DNA of 64,000 nt from Rhodeus uyekii (Eukaryota; Chordata; Actinopteri; Cypriniformes; Acheilognathidae): contig JAWRVZ010000319.1 of NCBI GenBank assembly GCA_037043235.1, positions 135,001 through 199,000 of the forward strand, given 5' to 3'. Below the pieces are notes generated by a model. It saw only the letters and a list, made by a program, of their open reading frames with translations, was not told where the DNA came from and ran no database searches. Both the position numbers and the translations under genes were made by a program. Shown here piece after piece: positions 19,201 to 31,479 of the stretch (position 1 is the stretch's first letter; the number at the start of each line of letters is the position of its first letter).

Positions 19201-19287
19201 TGAACTGATTAAAATGTCAGTGTGTATCTTGAATGCAGTGCAAGTTGCTTTGGATTAAAGCGTCTTCCAAATGCATAAATGTAAATG
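19201..19287 (+). mobile_element. 5'-truncated SINE tail inserted in Tc1
   Basis: Only the 87-base 3' part of the SINE is present (from TGAACTGATTAAAATGTCAG to AAATGCATAAATGTAAATG). It is flanked by TCTGTC on both sides (19195-19200 and 19288-19293). The interrupted Tc1 sequence rejoins across it when compared with 10127-10160. Confidence 0.8.
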
Positions 19288-19730
19288 TCTGTCCTTGATG
19301 AGTTGTTTTTTTGAGAAGTGGCTTCTTTGCTGTCCTCCTTGACAGCAGGCAGTTGTCCAAAACTCTTGGCTCCATTGTGCGTGCAGATGCCCTCACACCT
19401 GCTGTCGACACAGAGCAAGCTCTGCACTTGTGGCGACAGTTCCATAAAGGACCCCTCAGGAGGAGACCGTTTTGGCACTTACTGGAGACTCTGGGATGTC
19501 CTGAAGCCTTCACTGTAGTTGAACCTCTCCTTGAAGTTCTTGACGTTTCTCGAAATGTTTCTTTCAGGTGCAATATTCTTTGCATCAGTTTCCTTGCAAG
19601 TGAAGCCATTCGATGCACATTAATGATGGCTGCATGTCTTTCTTTGGAGGAAGCCATTGCTTAACACACACAATAAGAATTTGGTAGTCTACTCTTACAA
19701 TCCAAACAGAGTGATTTGACCTGACAAATA

Positions 19731-20544
19731 CAGTGGAAGCCAGTTATGTCGACGGCCTCGGGGTTTGCAAAAAAGCGTCGAGATAACCAAAAGCTAATAT
19801 GGTGATTTGTTTGATGAAGCGATCGGCATGCTATAGAAATGTACATGTATCGTATATGTTTGCTAACAATAAAAGGCATATGTGCACAAACTAACAGCAG
19901 AGATTTACTAGTATGCAATAAAAAACACCTTCGATTCTCAACACAAACCTTTAATTATATTCTCCAACATTGCAAACACAATTTCGCTCACAGCGTAAAC
20001 ACAGTCACAACACACATAAACACATTCGGACACAGTTCTGAAAGTATCGCACACGCGGTTACTATGGTTTCTTTACAAACTCTAAAATGCTTTGTTGCCT
20101 TTTGCCTTTAACGCTCTGCTTGAAAACAAATGCTTCTATCAGTAACAATGTCAATGTAATTGGGAATTCCTGGACAGTGAAGGCGAACTTCTGCGCCTCC
20201 TCTTCCAAGATAGGATCTGTAAAGCTTGATTTTTCTGCGGCTGCACGGCACTGCGCCGCAGGAGTGAGTGAAGCGTCATTGGAGTGAGCGACTATACAGA
20301 CCGATACACGTGCAACACAAACTCAGTGCAGTGAACTCAGTACTATCATTAGTCACGGGGATCCAGATAACCATGTGAAGTGGCGACTTTGTCCCTCTTT
20401 TGCGCTCGAGATATTAGGGTTCGGCGACATAAAAGTATCGACATAACCGATAAGAAAAATAGGGAGTTTGGCGGTTCCACTTAAAAAACGTCGACATAAC
20501 AGGGTTGGCGAGTTAACCGAAGTCGAGATAAGTGGGTTCCACTG
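19731..20544. mobile_element. Pogo/Tigger-like non-autonomous element, family A, complete copy
   Basis: It runs from CAGTGGAAGCCAGTTATGTC to the inverted GATAAGTGGGTTCCACTG, with TA on both sides, 814 bp. It is the only family A copy here with two well-formed ends. It is inserted in the Tc1 element at 18775-20737 and encodes no transposase. Confidence 0.9.
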
Positions 20545-20771
20545 TACTTCCCTAACCCATCTGCCAATTTTATGATTAATGTAATGATGTTAGCTGGTTT
20601 TTATATTGTTCTATGAAGGTTTTTGCAATTATTTAAAATACTTCCAATCACTCTGCACAATAATCTAGAAACAATTTGAATCGACATCACAACAACTGAA
20701 GCAGCAAACTTGCGTAACCTTACGTCAGTCACGGCTGTACAATCTTTGTGGAACCCTCTGATTTTACTCGC

Positions 20772-20941
20772 TTACATTTATTTACATTTCTGCATTTGGC
20801 AGACTCTTTTATCCAAAGCGACTTACATTGCATTTAAGGAACACATTGACATTATAATTAGTTCTTGCTTTCACTGGGAATCAAACCCATGACCGTGGCG
20901 TTGTAAACACCATTGCTCTACTATTTGAGTTACAGGAAAGC
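20772..20941 (-). mobile_element. tRNA-derived SINE, reverse orientation
   Basis: The 3' tail appears first as TTTACATTTCTGCATTTGGC and TCCAAAGCGACTTACATTGC. The tRNA-like head follows, inverted, with TGGGAATCAAACCCATGACC and GAGTTACAGGAAAG. Confidence 0.85.
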
Positions 20942-20954
20942 TTAGAGTGGCATT

Positions 20955-21118
20955 GACACCTAGTCCAGGACTAGTCCTACTCGCACCGCTCCCAGTAGGA
21001 TTCAAAGCAGTGTCACCAGCATCGGAGGCACATGTGCTAACAAGGACTCTAAAGAACACAGCCTCTAGTGTGCCTCTTGAGGCCAGGGGAGTGAGGTTTA
21101 CCTGCACTGCTCTTACTA
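20955..21118 (-). mobile_element. Second, different tRNA-derived SINE
   Basis: On the - strand it reads GTTAGCACATGTGCCTCCG followed by GACACTGCTTTGAATCCTAC, a tRNA-like A-box/B-box pair unlike the CTGTAGCTCAA-headed family. Its 5' end abuts open DNA and its body ends beside the SINE at 20772-20941. Confidence 0.55.
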
Positions 21119-21510
21119 GATGGTCTCCATTACATTTGCAAAAATGTATCCATGTGTAACCAAATATGTGACCTTGTTTGTGGGCAGAACAGAAAGTGTT
21201 ATACGACAAAACGCTGACTCAGTTTATCACAGTGGAGGAAATGATATCTGTCTTTGTGTTTATCTAATCATAGTTACAGTTTTCAAAGGAAAATCTATTG
21301 TGTTACAAGTTTGTCCAAAAATAGCAAGTTGGTGAGTTTTGCTGACATCCAAGTCTGTTTTATGCCTCATTCATCACTGATGAAACAAACAATAGTGGTG
21401 TCATCAGTAAATTTAATGATGTGGTTGCTGAAGTGGAGATGGTCAGGTGAATAGTGAGAAGCCTATTATTTAGAGCTGAGGCAGCAGCTCTGTGCAATGC
21501 AGGTGCTCTA

Positions 21511-21664
21511 GCTTTCCTGTAGCTCAAACAGTAGAGTGTGCCGCTAGCAACGCCAAGGTCATGGGTTTGATTCCCAGGGAAAGAATTGATTAGAATGTTA
21601 ATGTGTTCCTTGAATGCAATGCACGTTGATTTGCATAAAAGCGTCTGCCAAATGCATTTAACAA
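21511..21664 (+). mobile_element. tRNA-derived SINE
   Basis: The head is GCTTTCCTGTAGCTCAAACA with a B-box-like GGTTTGATTCCCAGGG. The tail is AAAAGCGTCTGCCAAATGC. Confidence 0.85.
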
Positions 21665-21665
21665 A

Positions 21666-22094
21666 AAATGCTCTGAACACATTTATATTTCCTTTTAGGA
21701 TTTAGGATTCAGGTCAAAAACATGCATGCTCATTGTAGTTATTGTATTTTAGCAAATGTTAATTCAAAATACTTTACATTTGAAGGTTTATATCATACCC
21801 ACTGGGTCCAAACATCCGAGACCTGAACACAGCTTGACCCAGTAAAGGCAACAATATGAACAATGACATGTCAAAACGGAAGTTCAATCAGAGCAAAAAA
21901 TTATTTATTTTTTTACTTCATTCTGTTCCCGTGGTCTGAGGTCTCATATCAAGAGATTAACTGGTTAACCAAATAAAGTATATGAAAAATAATAGGATCA
22001 AATAATCATTTTAAACTGAAAAGGTTTATTAAGGGATTTTTCACACGAAAATCATGCTAATATCCATATTGTGAAAAAACTTAAGATTACAACC
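21666..22094. other. No recognisable feature
   Basis: This AT-rich unique-looking stretch between a SINE and a Tc1 remnant shows no supported frame or repeat. Confidence 0.5.
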
Positions 22095-22983
22095 TGGAAG
22101 TATTGCTTAAGATGCTCTATTGGGTTGAGATCTGGTGACTGTGGGGCCATTTTAATACAGTGAACTCATTGTCATGTTCAAGAAACCAATTTGAAATGAT
22201 CTGAGCTTTGTGACATGGTGCATTATCCTGCTGGAAGCAGCATCAGAGGATGGGTACATGGTGGTCATAGAGGGATGGACATGGTCAGAAACAATGCTCA
22301 TTGTGACATTTGAACGATGCCCAATTGGCACTAAGGGGCCTAAAGTGTGCCAAGAAAACATCCCCCACACCATTACACCACCACCACCAGCCTGCACAGT
22401 GGTAACAAGGCATGATGGATCCATGTTCTCATTCTGTTTACACCAAATTTTGACTCTATCATATGAATGTCTCAACAGCAATCGAGACTCATCAGACCAG
22501 GTGTTACGTCCCTCGTTAATAGATGTTATTTTGTCTAGGGATATTAAGACGCAACAAAGAGAAGTGTTTTATATGTATGTGTGTGTGTCTAATCAGTGTG
22601 GAAATTATAAATGGAGAAAGGAAACAGATCACAAAACCAAGTCATTTACCGTTATTTGTTTAATGTCCATCCATGCAATAATGAAATAAGTAGTGAATAA
22701 ATTCATATCTATAATATTTACAATGGTTGTGTGTGAAAATCCCAGTAACTGAGCAGATTGTGAAATACGGGCCATCTGGCACCAACAACCATGCCACGCT
22801 CAAAATTGCTTAAATCACCTTTCTTTCCCATTCCGACATTCAGTTTGGAGTTCAGGAGATTGTCTTGACCAGGACCAACCCCTAAATGCATTGAAGCAAC
22901 TGCCATGTGATTGGTGGATTAGATACCGTTATTGCATTCATGAGAAATTGAACAGGTGTTCCTAATAATCCTTTAGGTGAGCG
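22095..22983 (-). mobile_element. Tc1-like transposon remnant (second Tc1 lineage), internally replaced
   Basis: The - strand frame 22152-22481 carries Tc1 transposase blocks, including GGGGVMVWGMFSWHTLGPL and the start of the NWF-like strand. The upstream region (about 22726-22983) carries the 5' part with MGKKGDLSNFERGMVVGA and the end motif GTGTTCCTAATAATCCTTTAGG. Between 22501 and about 22725 the middle of the transposase is replaced by unrelated AT-rich sequence. It is not functional. Confidence 0.8.
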
Positions 22984-23795
22984 TATAAAGTATTTATGTG
23001 TAGGTATGAGAGAGAATAGTATGTAACTATTGGGGAATAAAGGAGTAACAACCAGGACAATTACTAATAATTTATACTGTAAGTATTTTATAATTAAGGT
23101 CTAACTATTCTGATATTATGTGTTATGTGTGACCTAGGCTACTGTGGTAAACAACAATTTATCAGGATTATCCACATCCACTGAATTTGCTCCTCCCATA
23201 GCCGGTGTATGGTGAACAACTGGATCTGTTGTGCCATGGCTGCTATCTCATATGATTATAAAGTGCTTTAGGTGGACAGCAGTTCATATAAATGCATATT
23301 TCATTCGCATGAACATTTTCTTGAAGATACATGTATACAGACCTTAACCACAGGGTTCATGTTTTATTGTAACAGGATGCATGATGGGGTCAACAAAACT
23401 TTCAAATTTAGTGAAATGAGTTTCTGCTATGATTTTATTTATAATTTTCAACGTAGACGACTTACCTCATCAAAGTATATTGCATGCTGTTCATCTCAGC
23501 TGCAAGTGACACAAGCACTTGTTTCACGTAGTTATAAGGTAACAACAAGCACCACTTTAATTACGGCCTGCAGGTGATGTACTTACCCTGTAACTACCTG
23601 AAACAAGGGGGTAAATGTTTATATGAATAAATACACATTTATATGAACTGCTACTTTATAATCATGTCAGCGGTAGAATAGTTAGACCTTAATTATAAAA
23701 TACAGTATACATTTTTGTAATTTTCCTGGTTGTTAACCCTTTATTCCCCAATAGTTACATAATGTTCCCATATACCTACACGCAAGTACTTTATA
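22984..23795. mobile_element. Foldback element with long inverted arms
   Basis: The left arm (about 22984-23125) and right arm (about 23665-23795) are inverted copies sharing TGTAACTATTGGGGAATAAA, TAACAACCAGG and AATTAAGGTCTAACTATTCT. A second inverted match joins about 23252-23312 with 23630-23664 (GATTATAAAGT..CAGTTCATATAAAT). In the centre, TGTTTCACGTAGTTATAAGG faces an inverted TGTTTCAGGTAGTTACAGGG. No transposase was recognised. It directly abuts the Tc1 remnant, and no target duplication longer than TA is evident. Confidence 0.75.
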
Positions 23796-23970
23796 GGTAG
23801 ACTATAAATACTGGAAGTTTTGCTGTAAATTCGGTATACATACTCATATTTTCCAGGTCGTAATCTAAAGCGTTAACCATATTGTTTGCATCTGGATATT
23901 TTTGAAAAAGTGAGTAGTTTAGCATGTATAAATTAGTCCCATTAATTTCCATTGTAAATGTCCCACTGTA

Positions 23971-24709
23971 CAGTAATCCCTCGCCACTTCGCGGTTCAAG
24001 TTTCGTGGCCTCATTGCATCGCGGATTTTTCAAAAATATTCATTGGAAAAGAAAGATTCTAAAATACCGCCATATCGGCAGCCGTATTGTGGAAAGCAGC
24101 GTTGCTTCATCATTATGCGCGAGAGAAACGTTCCCCAGGATGCCACACAAAGAGAGAAACTCTCTCAGAGGCTTTGTACACGTCCACGGCACTCAGACAA
24201 GACACGTGATTGGTTCCCAGCGCGAGATCGACGAATGAGAGCACGAGTGGAGTGGGAGCCTCTTCTCCTCTCTCAGAAGCAAATGTTGACGATCCAGCGC
24301 CGATATCTGACGATGAGGCGCTTCCTGAACTGATTTAAAGGCCTCATTATACCAGTGCAGTAACACCACCATCATCATCATCATCATCATCATCATCACA
24401 TTCATGAGCCGCACAGGTCTGTCATCGTCGTCATTACTGGAGTCTCAAAATACTACTGTCATTGATGAGTGTAGAGCACCATAATACGTATCTCATGAGA
24501 GAGAGAGAGTAAATGTATAATATCAAGGTTTTATTATGAAATAGATTTAATTAAAAAACATATAAAGGACAAATATACATATTTTAAACATTCTGGTACC
24601 TACACATACATATACTGAAATTCCTAGGGGGGGTCAATCCTACTTCACGGTTTTCACCTATTGCGGGGGGTTCCGGTCTACATTAACTGCGATAAACGAG
24701 GGATCACTG
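23971..24709. mobile_element. Pogo/Tigger-like MITE, family H
   Basis: It runs from CAGTAATCCCTCGCCACTTC to inverted GATAAACGAGGGATCACTG, flanked by TA, 739 bp. It contains a (CAT)n tract at about 24369-24397, which creates a poly-methionine frame on the - strand. It has no transposase. Confidence 0.9.
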
Positions 24710-24711
24710 TA

Positions 24712-25015
24712 ATAGTAAAAAAGCCAAAAAAGGGAATGTTTGGCAATTTATTTTTGTGCTAATCAACATTATCTCGTGCTTAAAAAACAAAACAAAAAAA
24801 AACAATCAAAATCAAATAAGATTTTGAAAAACTAAAACTTTAAACTAAATCATTTCCATTTTTTATCTAGTTTAATTTAAACTAAAAATATAGACATTGA
24901 GAAAATCAGCAGATTTATGAAAAATTAAGTTAAAATGAAAATGGAAACATCTAATTCAAAGCATTAATAACTGTAATAGTATCTTAATGATGCTAAAATA
25001 ACACCAGAACCTGGA
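24712..25015. repeat. AT-rich dispersed repeat, relative of 6780-7037
   Basis: The second half shares AACTAAA, AAAATGGAAACATCTAATTC and TAAAATAACACCAG with the earlier copy in diverged form. The first half is A/T-rich without clear structure. Confidence 0.4.
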
Positions 25016-26119
25016 AAGACACACATCGGCAAGACAAGATATTATGTTTCCCATATTGACCACCTGGAGGCTGCCTGATAAAAAGTTTCACATAGATTTA
25101 CTGAGCTGCGGGGGTTTTAAGGCCGGCTGTGGGCAATAAATCAGTACACACATCCCAGCATATGTATAAACAGCTCAAGGGCTGTGTGCAAGGCTGGAGA
25201 AGGGGTGTCATGCGTTGATTTGTTTGTCCAGTATGCCACTGCTGAGTGTCCAAGGATTTGTGAATGATGTGGTCAGTGGAGGACATTTGCAACAGTTATG
25301 CAGCTTTATTTTTAAACGAGAAGCTTTAGAGAAGGTGTGAATAATTTGTAATACTTTGGGGATCTTTGTTAGCTGCTTCATAAAGATGGTAGTAAACCAT
25401 CTCTGCAAACTAACTGATGATTACTGGCTGGCCAAGCATCTCTAATGGAGCTATGTTAAGTTTTTCATAAAGATAGAAAGCATTTCTGTGGTTATAATCA
25501 AAATAAATGGCGAAATAGCTCCAATTGATGGGGAATCTCGGTGATGTACCTCCTGCTATAGAAAAGGAAATGAAGTATTTTCACAAAGGGATTGTTTAGA
25601 GTTTCAAACTGTATCTCCAAAACCAATTAAGAGAATAACACCATCATTTTCTATTAGAGGTCTGTAATCTAAAAGATCCAGCACTAGACGAATATTGTTG
25701 CGTATAGATTTCCCCTTTATAAAACCAGATTGGGAATCATTTATGATTGTGTGTAAAGATAATTTTTTTTATCTATTAGCATACAGAAGGGTTTGAAGAT
25801 TGATGCAACATATTTTAGCAATTCTGAATGACCATACCAATTGTCTTTGCAAAGATTTATTTTCTTGCAAGAAAAGGTCATCAGTCCAGAGTTACCCTGC
25901 AGTGTGTGACAAAAAAGGGAGGGCTACTCCTGCATTTATATCTCTCTAACCCTCGAGGTTAAAGGCCTCTACAACAGTTGTAATGTCCCTTTCTATACTC
26001 TGAATGTATTCTTCCTGGCACATCCTGGTCAATGGGTTTTTATGGATCAATAACTGTTAAAGACAAATAAGCCTATTACCCCACTATATATCATTATATG
26101 CAGCAAGTAACCCCATATG

Positions 26120-26486
26120 TGTCACGATCTTGTCTCGTTGTTCACATCCGGGTCCCTTTTATCTATCTTCCAGGTCCTTCATGGACCCGTCCGTGTATAA
26201 TCACTATCTAAGTCTCGTCAGGTGTTTCCAATCCTGTGTTTGTTATAAATACCCTCCTGTGTTCCCTTGTCTTTGTCGATCGTTGTAACTGTCGGATGTA
26301 ACTTCCTTGTTTCTTGTCTGTGTTGCTCCTTGTTCCTAGAGTTTCCTAGTTTTTTGCACAACAAGTGGCATTTATGTTTACAGTTATAGCCCTTTGTTTT
26401 TCATGTTTTTGGACTAAAGCGTTTTCAGTTGAATCTTTTGTCTCCTCGTATTCTCCGCATCGCACACACGCTCTGCTCCGGTGACA
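26120..26486 (+). mobile_element. Solo LTR (TGTCACGATC...GGTGACA)
   Basis: The 367-bp unit starts TG and ends CA and is flanked by ATATG on both sides (26115-26119 and 26487-26491). It contains a TATA-like GTTATAAATACC. No internal retroelement sequence is adjacent, so recombination between LTRs is the likely origin. Confidence 0.85.
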
Positions 26487-26692
26487 ATATGTACCATGTG
26501 CTTGTTGATTTCTTTAGACTGGCTATATCTTACTAAGCAATTCTACATAACAGAAGATGCAATTAATGTCACACAATAATCAAGAAACAAAGCACAATCA
26601 CAGATAAGAACAAAAACAAAACATATGAATACAGATTTCTTTAGCAGGTTACAATTTTATAATCCGTGTTTAATAATGTGATTGGTATAAGG

Positions 26693-27214
26693 CAGTGGTT
26701 CTCAAATAGTGGGGCAGGCCCCCCAGGGGGGGCGCGCGTGAGTCTGGGGTACGTGCTCTTTTTTTGCCAGGGAGTAGGTTTTCTATAAGTTCAGATAACC
26801 ATCCCCTCATCCTTTGACGTGAACGATCACACCGGTGTTCATGTGTCACGTAATCAACCGCTCAATTCACACGTGTTTTCACGCGATATCTGGCACTGAT
26901 CCAAAAAAAGACGCGCGTTTAGAGCTTGTCATTTATCACAACAATTCAGTGTTTTCAACTACATAAGGTTTATTTTAGCTTTCAACAAGTTGATCCGACA
27001 AGTTGGTGACAATTTTGAGTAAAAAATAAACTAAATAAATGTGCTCTATCTATTATAAAGTGCCTTTTGTGACTGCGGTATGTCAAGTGACAAGCATGAC
27101 GCGTTGCCATGGAAACAGTAAGGCGAAAGTTCAAAAAAAAGGGGGGGGGGGAGCGCGCGAAATGTTTACCTCTTCCTAGGGGGGGGCGTGACAGAAAGTA
27201 ATTGAGAAGCACTG
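26693..27214. mobile_element. hAT-type MITE (CAGTGGTTCTCAA ends)
   Basis: The ends are CAGTGGTTCTCAA and inverted TTGAGAAGCACTG. The 8-bp duplication GTATAAGG lies at 26685-26692 and 27215-27222. At 522 bp it has no transposase. It interrupts the L1 reverse transcriptase frame just after IPKPEKDPNILDN. Confidence 0.92.
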
Positions 27215-28560
27215 GTATAAGGTTATCTAAAATGTTGGGGTCCTTCTCAGGTTTGGGAATTAAGGTTATTATACCTTGTTTCATAGAGAGAGGGAAAGTG
27301 AGAGTTTTTACATTAGTAAAAATGTAGTCAGATCCGTCAGGCCGTCACACACTGGAGAGTTGTCTAAAAATAAACTTCCTACTGCTGTATCCAACTCAGT
27401 AGAAGTAATCATCATCCATATGGGGTATGAGATCTTTAATTTGGTTGATAAAAGATGCTAAAAAGCTCCAAGGAGAGAGTTAAGGAACGTAAGTTACTTT
27501 AGAAAGAGACAACGTCCTTAATGATTGAAGCCTGATCTGTAATTATCTGACCCTGGATCAATAATGCTTTAATTGAAAGTCTCTCTTACCTTCTTTTTTC
27601 TAACCGACAGAAGTCTGAAGTACTTGTTTCCCCATTCTCAATCCATCTTGCCCTGGACCTCATTAAAGCCCCTTCAGCTTTTCATCAAGTTTGGTTAGCA
27701 GAATTTGTAGTTTTTGTTTATCATTATCAGTACAGTAAGTGATACTTTAATATAATAGATAGAGTGTTTTTCCAAAATGCATTGAATATTCCCTCATTTT
27801 AAATTGAGAGAATTCCCATTTGGAAATATAGGATGTTATCAATTCATCACACATCACATTATGATTTAATACCTTCAGTAAATGATTGGCATTTTAATAA
27901 ACTAGAATTGAATTTCCAACATCCTTTAGTTTGTCAGCTAACACCAGGAGGATTAAAACTCAATTTAATAAAAAAGTGATCTGCGGTGACCAAGTTTATA
28001 ACAGAGACTGAGATTAACCAAAAATCCATGATTGACTTTGCTACATTGCTTGGTTTAAACAATAGGGCATTCGTATAATTAAACCACCAGTGATCCAATA
28101 TAAATTGTGAGTGCAACCAACGTCAGTTAAAACAAGGTTATGAGATCTGCGATGGCATCTGGAAGGATATCTATTAACACATTCATCACCAACCATGTTA
28201 AAGTCACCACTCATAAATATAATAGTAGTTGGATTGATGAGTTTAAGTTTTACAATGACTTTGGGAGCATCTGAAATTAACTGTCTCTCTGGAACTGCGT
28301 TATTAAATCCATAAACATTGACTGAGCAGTGATCATCCATACTCAGGACACAATATAGATGCGTAAATCCAGATGTAACTAATTTAGTTTTCAGCTAAAT
28401 AAAATGTGCTTATTTGCCCTTGTTAAATACAAACAATGATTTTCTTTTAAGCCCCGAGCTGCATTAAGTGAAATGCAAGGAAAAAAGTATTCACCAACAA
28501 ACAAATGTTAACCTCCAACAGACTATACTTTGAAAAGAATCGAGAAAAGAAAGCCCAAAC

Positions 28561-29190
28561 AGGCAATGTCTCTTAAAATCAACAAGGCCCTTGATACATT
28601 ATTTTTCATGATTTTGTGTCCATTTTATCACTGGTAAAGCTAAAACCTTTGTTAAATCTTAATATTTAATATTGCCAATTGAGAAAGAAATTCACATGAT
28701 AACCAAAAAAATAGTAAAATTACTACTAAATTACTTTATGTTTCTCCAAATAATTCAATGCAATGTTTCTAACAATTTTCAGGACGTGAATTTGAAATAT
28801 GCTAGTCTTTATTCTCTCTCTTTTTTGGATCATTTGAACTTTGCTTAATGTAGGAGATTATTTCTTTCAGCTGAAGTGGCTGCTGGCAGGGGTTGTGTTT
28901 CCTCTCACTGCCGCATGAGGGCAGTAGAGCTCTCTTTCATGATTTCAGTCATGATCATTAAAGATTTCACAGCAAAAACACCTGAACCATGAGGGGACAT
29001 TTTTTATGCTAAAAAGCATTTTACCATCTATTAATCAGATTTCTTCGTGATTCTTGTATAAAATATATTGTTTCAAATACTGTATGGTAGGGTTAAAGCA
29101 CTTCTAAATTTTCTTCTAGACTTTTTTTAACTGCTTTTATGAATAAACCATTTCCATATATGTATGCAATGTAGATATGTAGAGTAGGCC
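28561..29190. other. No recognisable feature
   Basis: This is AT-rich DNA between the 5' side of the L1 remnant and the L2 element. No repeat ends or frames could be supported. Confidence 0.5.
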
Positions 29191-31479
29191 AAGGTTACAA
29201 ACAAATTTGGGTTTCATTCTCAATCCATGCTTATCTCCAAAAGATAGCTTTATAAATAATCTTCCTGATCAATTTCATCTACTCAGCATCCCAGATAGCC
29301 TAGAAGAACTTGATGTTACAACAGAAACTGTTAACTCTCTCTTCTCCAGCACTTTAGACACTGTTGCTCCTTTGTGCTTAAAAAATATTAAAGAAAATAG
29401 TCCAACAGCATGGTACAACGAGCACACCCGGGCCCTCAAGAGAGCAGCCAGAAAAAGGGAGCACAGCTGGAGAAAAATCAAGCTAGAGGTTTTTGTCGCA
29501 TTTCATGGAAAGAAAGTTGTATTGCATTCAGAAAGGCCTTAAAATGAGCTAGATCTGCTTATTTTTCTACACTCTTAGAAGAAAACAAATAGTTAAGAAA
29601 ACCCTAGGTATTTATTTAATATAGTGACTAAATTAACAGAAATAAAGCCTCAACCTCAGATGCTTTAAAACAGTTGTGGATTGTAGTGCTGCATTCAATT
29701 TTATCAACCACAAAATTCTCAAAATTTATGTTGGCATTAGTGGAATTGCATTGGCATGGCTCAAATCATACTTATCTGACCAGTATCAGTTTGTAGCAGT
29801 AAATGAGATGTCATATCGATCACATGTTCAGTATGGAGTTCCTCAAGGTTCAGGACTAGGACCATTGCTTTTTACCCTGTACATGCTTCCTTTGGGTGCA
29901 ATTATTAGGAAGCATGGTATTAGCTTTCACTGTTACGCTGATGATACTCAGCTCTATATTTCTTCTCATCCTGAAACGTACCAATTCACTAAATTAACGG
30001 AATACATAACTGATATAAAAAAATTTATGAGTAGTAATTTTCTTCTACTTCATTCTGAATAAACAGAGATTCTAATTATTAGACCAAAACGTTATGCATG
30101 TAATAACCTTGACTACTGCCCAACACTCGATGGCTGCTCTGTCAAGTCTTCGTCGTCAGTTAGAAACCTGGGTGTGCTCTTTGATACCGATCTTTCATTT
30201 GAAAGCCACATTTCTAGCATTGGCATTCTTCCATCTTAAAAATATATCTAAATTGTGACATATACTGTCAATTACAAATGTGGAAAGGTAAGTTCATGCG
30301 TTCATGAGCTCAAGGCTAGATTATTGTAATGCTTTACTAGGTGGTTGCCCTGCACGCTTAATAAACAAAATCCAGCTCGTCCAAAATGCAGCAGCTCGAG
30401 TGCTGACTAGAACCAGGAAGTATGAGTATATTACACCAGTTCTGTCAAACCTGCACTGGTTTCCCATTAAAAACTAATACATTTTAAAATCTTGCAAATG
30501 ACTTACAAAGCATTAAATGGTTTAGCTCCACAGTACTTGAGCGATCTCTTAACACATTATAGTCCTTCACGTCTATTGCGATCCCAAAATACTGACCAGC
30601 TTATAATACCTAGAATATCAAAGTCAATTGCTGGCGGTCGATCCTTTTCCTATTTAGCTCCTAAACTCTGGAACAGTCTTCCTATTACAGTTCGGGAAGC
30701 AGACACACTCTGTCAGTTTAAATGTAGACTAAAAACACATCTCTTCAACCTGTCATACACATAGCACATTATACATTGTTTTTTAATTCAAATCATGTAA
30801 AATGATTGTTAGGCTGCATAATTTAGGTCAGCCAGAACCGGGAACATTCCCATAACATCTGATGTACTCGATACATCAGAAGAAGAATGGCATCTACGCT
30901 GATATTGTTCTCTGTTTATTCTGAGGTTGCCATGCACATGGACCTGTACCTGGACACGAGCACAGCACTGCCCTGAAGTGTCTGCGAAGACCGTGACTCT
31001 ACTAGACCCTCCCTTGTGAAGATCATGAACCCATCTCCAACCAGACGGAACTGGATTTAATATTTTGACCTGAATTGTTGTCAGTATAATAATCATGCAC
31101 TGTTTGGCTGTTGGCCAGAGGAGAACTGGTCCCCCGACTGAGCCTGGTTTCTCCCAAGGTTTTTTTTCTCCATTCTGTTCTTCATTCATTACGTCACCTG
31201 CTGGAGTTTTGGTTCCTTGCCGCTGTCGCCTCTGGCTTGTTTAGGTGGGGACACTCAACACTTAGTATTCATGTCACATGGAACTCGGAAGGAAACTGAC
31301 AAGAACGGCTGATAAACATAAATCCCCTTTAATGGCAGAACTCAGGAGTTTGTAACACCAAACAATAACCGACAAAGGAATGAACTAAACAGGCAGACTA
31401 TATACACACAGGGAATGAGGGAGCTAAACATGAACACCTGAACACAATCAAACCAATTAGATACCATGACAACAAATTA

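Larger units (their letters stand above)
18775..20737 (-). mobile_element. Tc1-like transposon, nested host of two later insertions
   Basis: The ends are CAGCCGTGGGCTGTAGGAG and inverted CAGCCGTGACTGACGTAAG, both beside TA. They match the element type at 9372-10848. The - strand frame 19217-19657 carries transposase blocks (for example LSRRTAKKPLL, AGVRASARTMEP) and is broken. A SINE tail (19201-19287) and a pogo-like element (19731-20544) are inserted within it. Removing them leaves a unit of about 1.06 kb, so internal deletions have also occurred. Confidence 0.85.
25020..28560 (-). mobile_element. Decayed L1-type LINE
   Basis: On the - strand, fragments appear in the correct order. First is an endonuclease part near 28340-28170 (FMSGDFNMV), then 28116-27934 (DFWLISVSVINLV, DHFFIKLSF). 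A linker near 27400-27340 (SPVCDGLTD) and a reverse transcriptase start at 27284 (KQGIITLIPKPEKDP) follow. A later RT part lies near 25408-25210 (IPKVLQIIHTFSKASRLKI). Many stops and shifts mean it is dead. A solo LTR and a hAT MITE are inserted in it. The outer limits are approximate. Confidence 0.75.

Noticed and set aside
24193..24414. 73-codon frame with a poly-methionine run
   Set aside because: It is produced by a (CAT)n microsatellite inside a MITE.
26982..27284. 100-codon - strand frame as a gene
   Set aside because: Only its first part is L1 reverse transcriptase; the rest is hAT MITE sequence read through the insertion junction.
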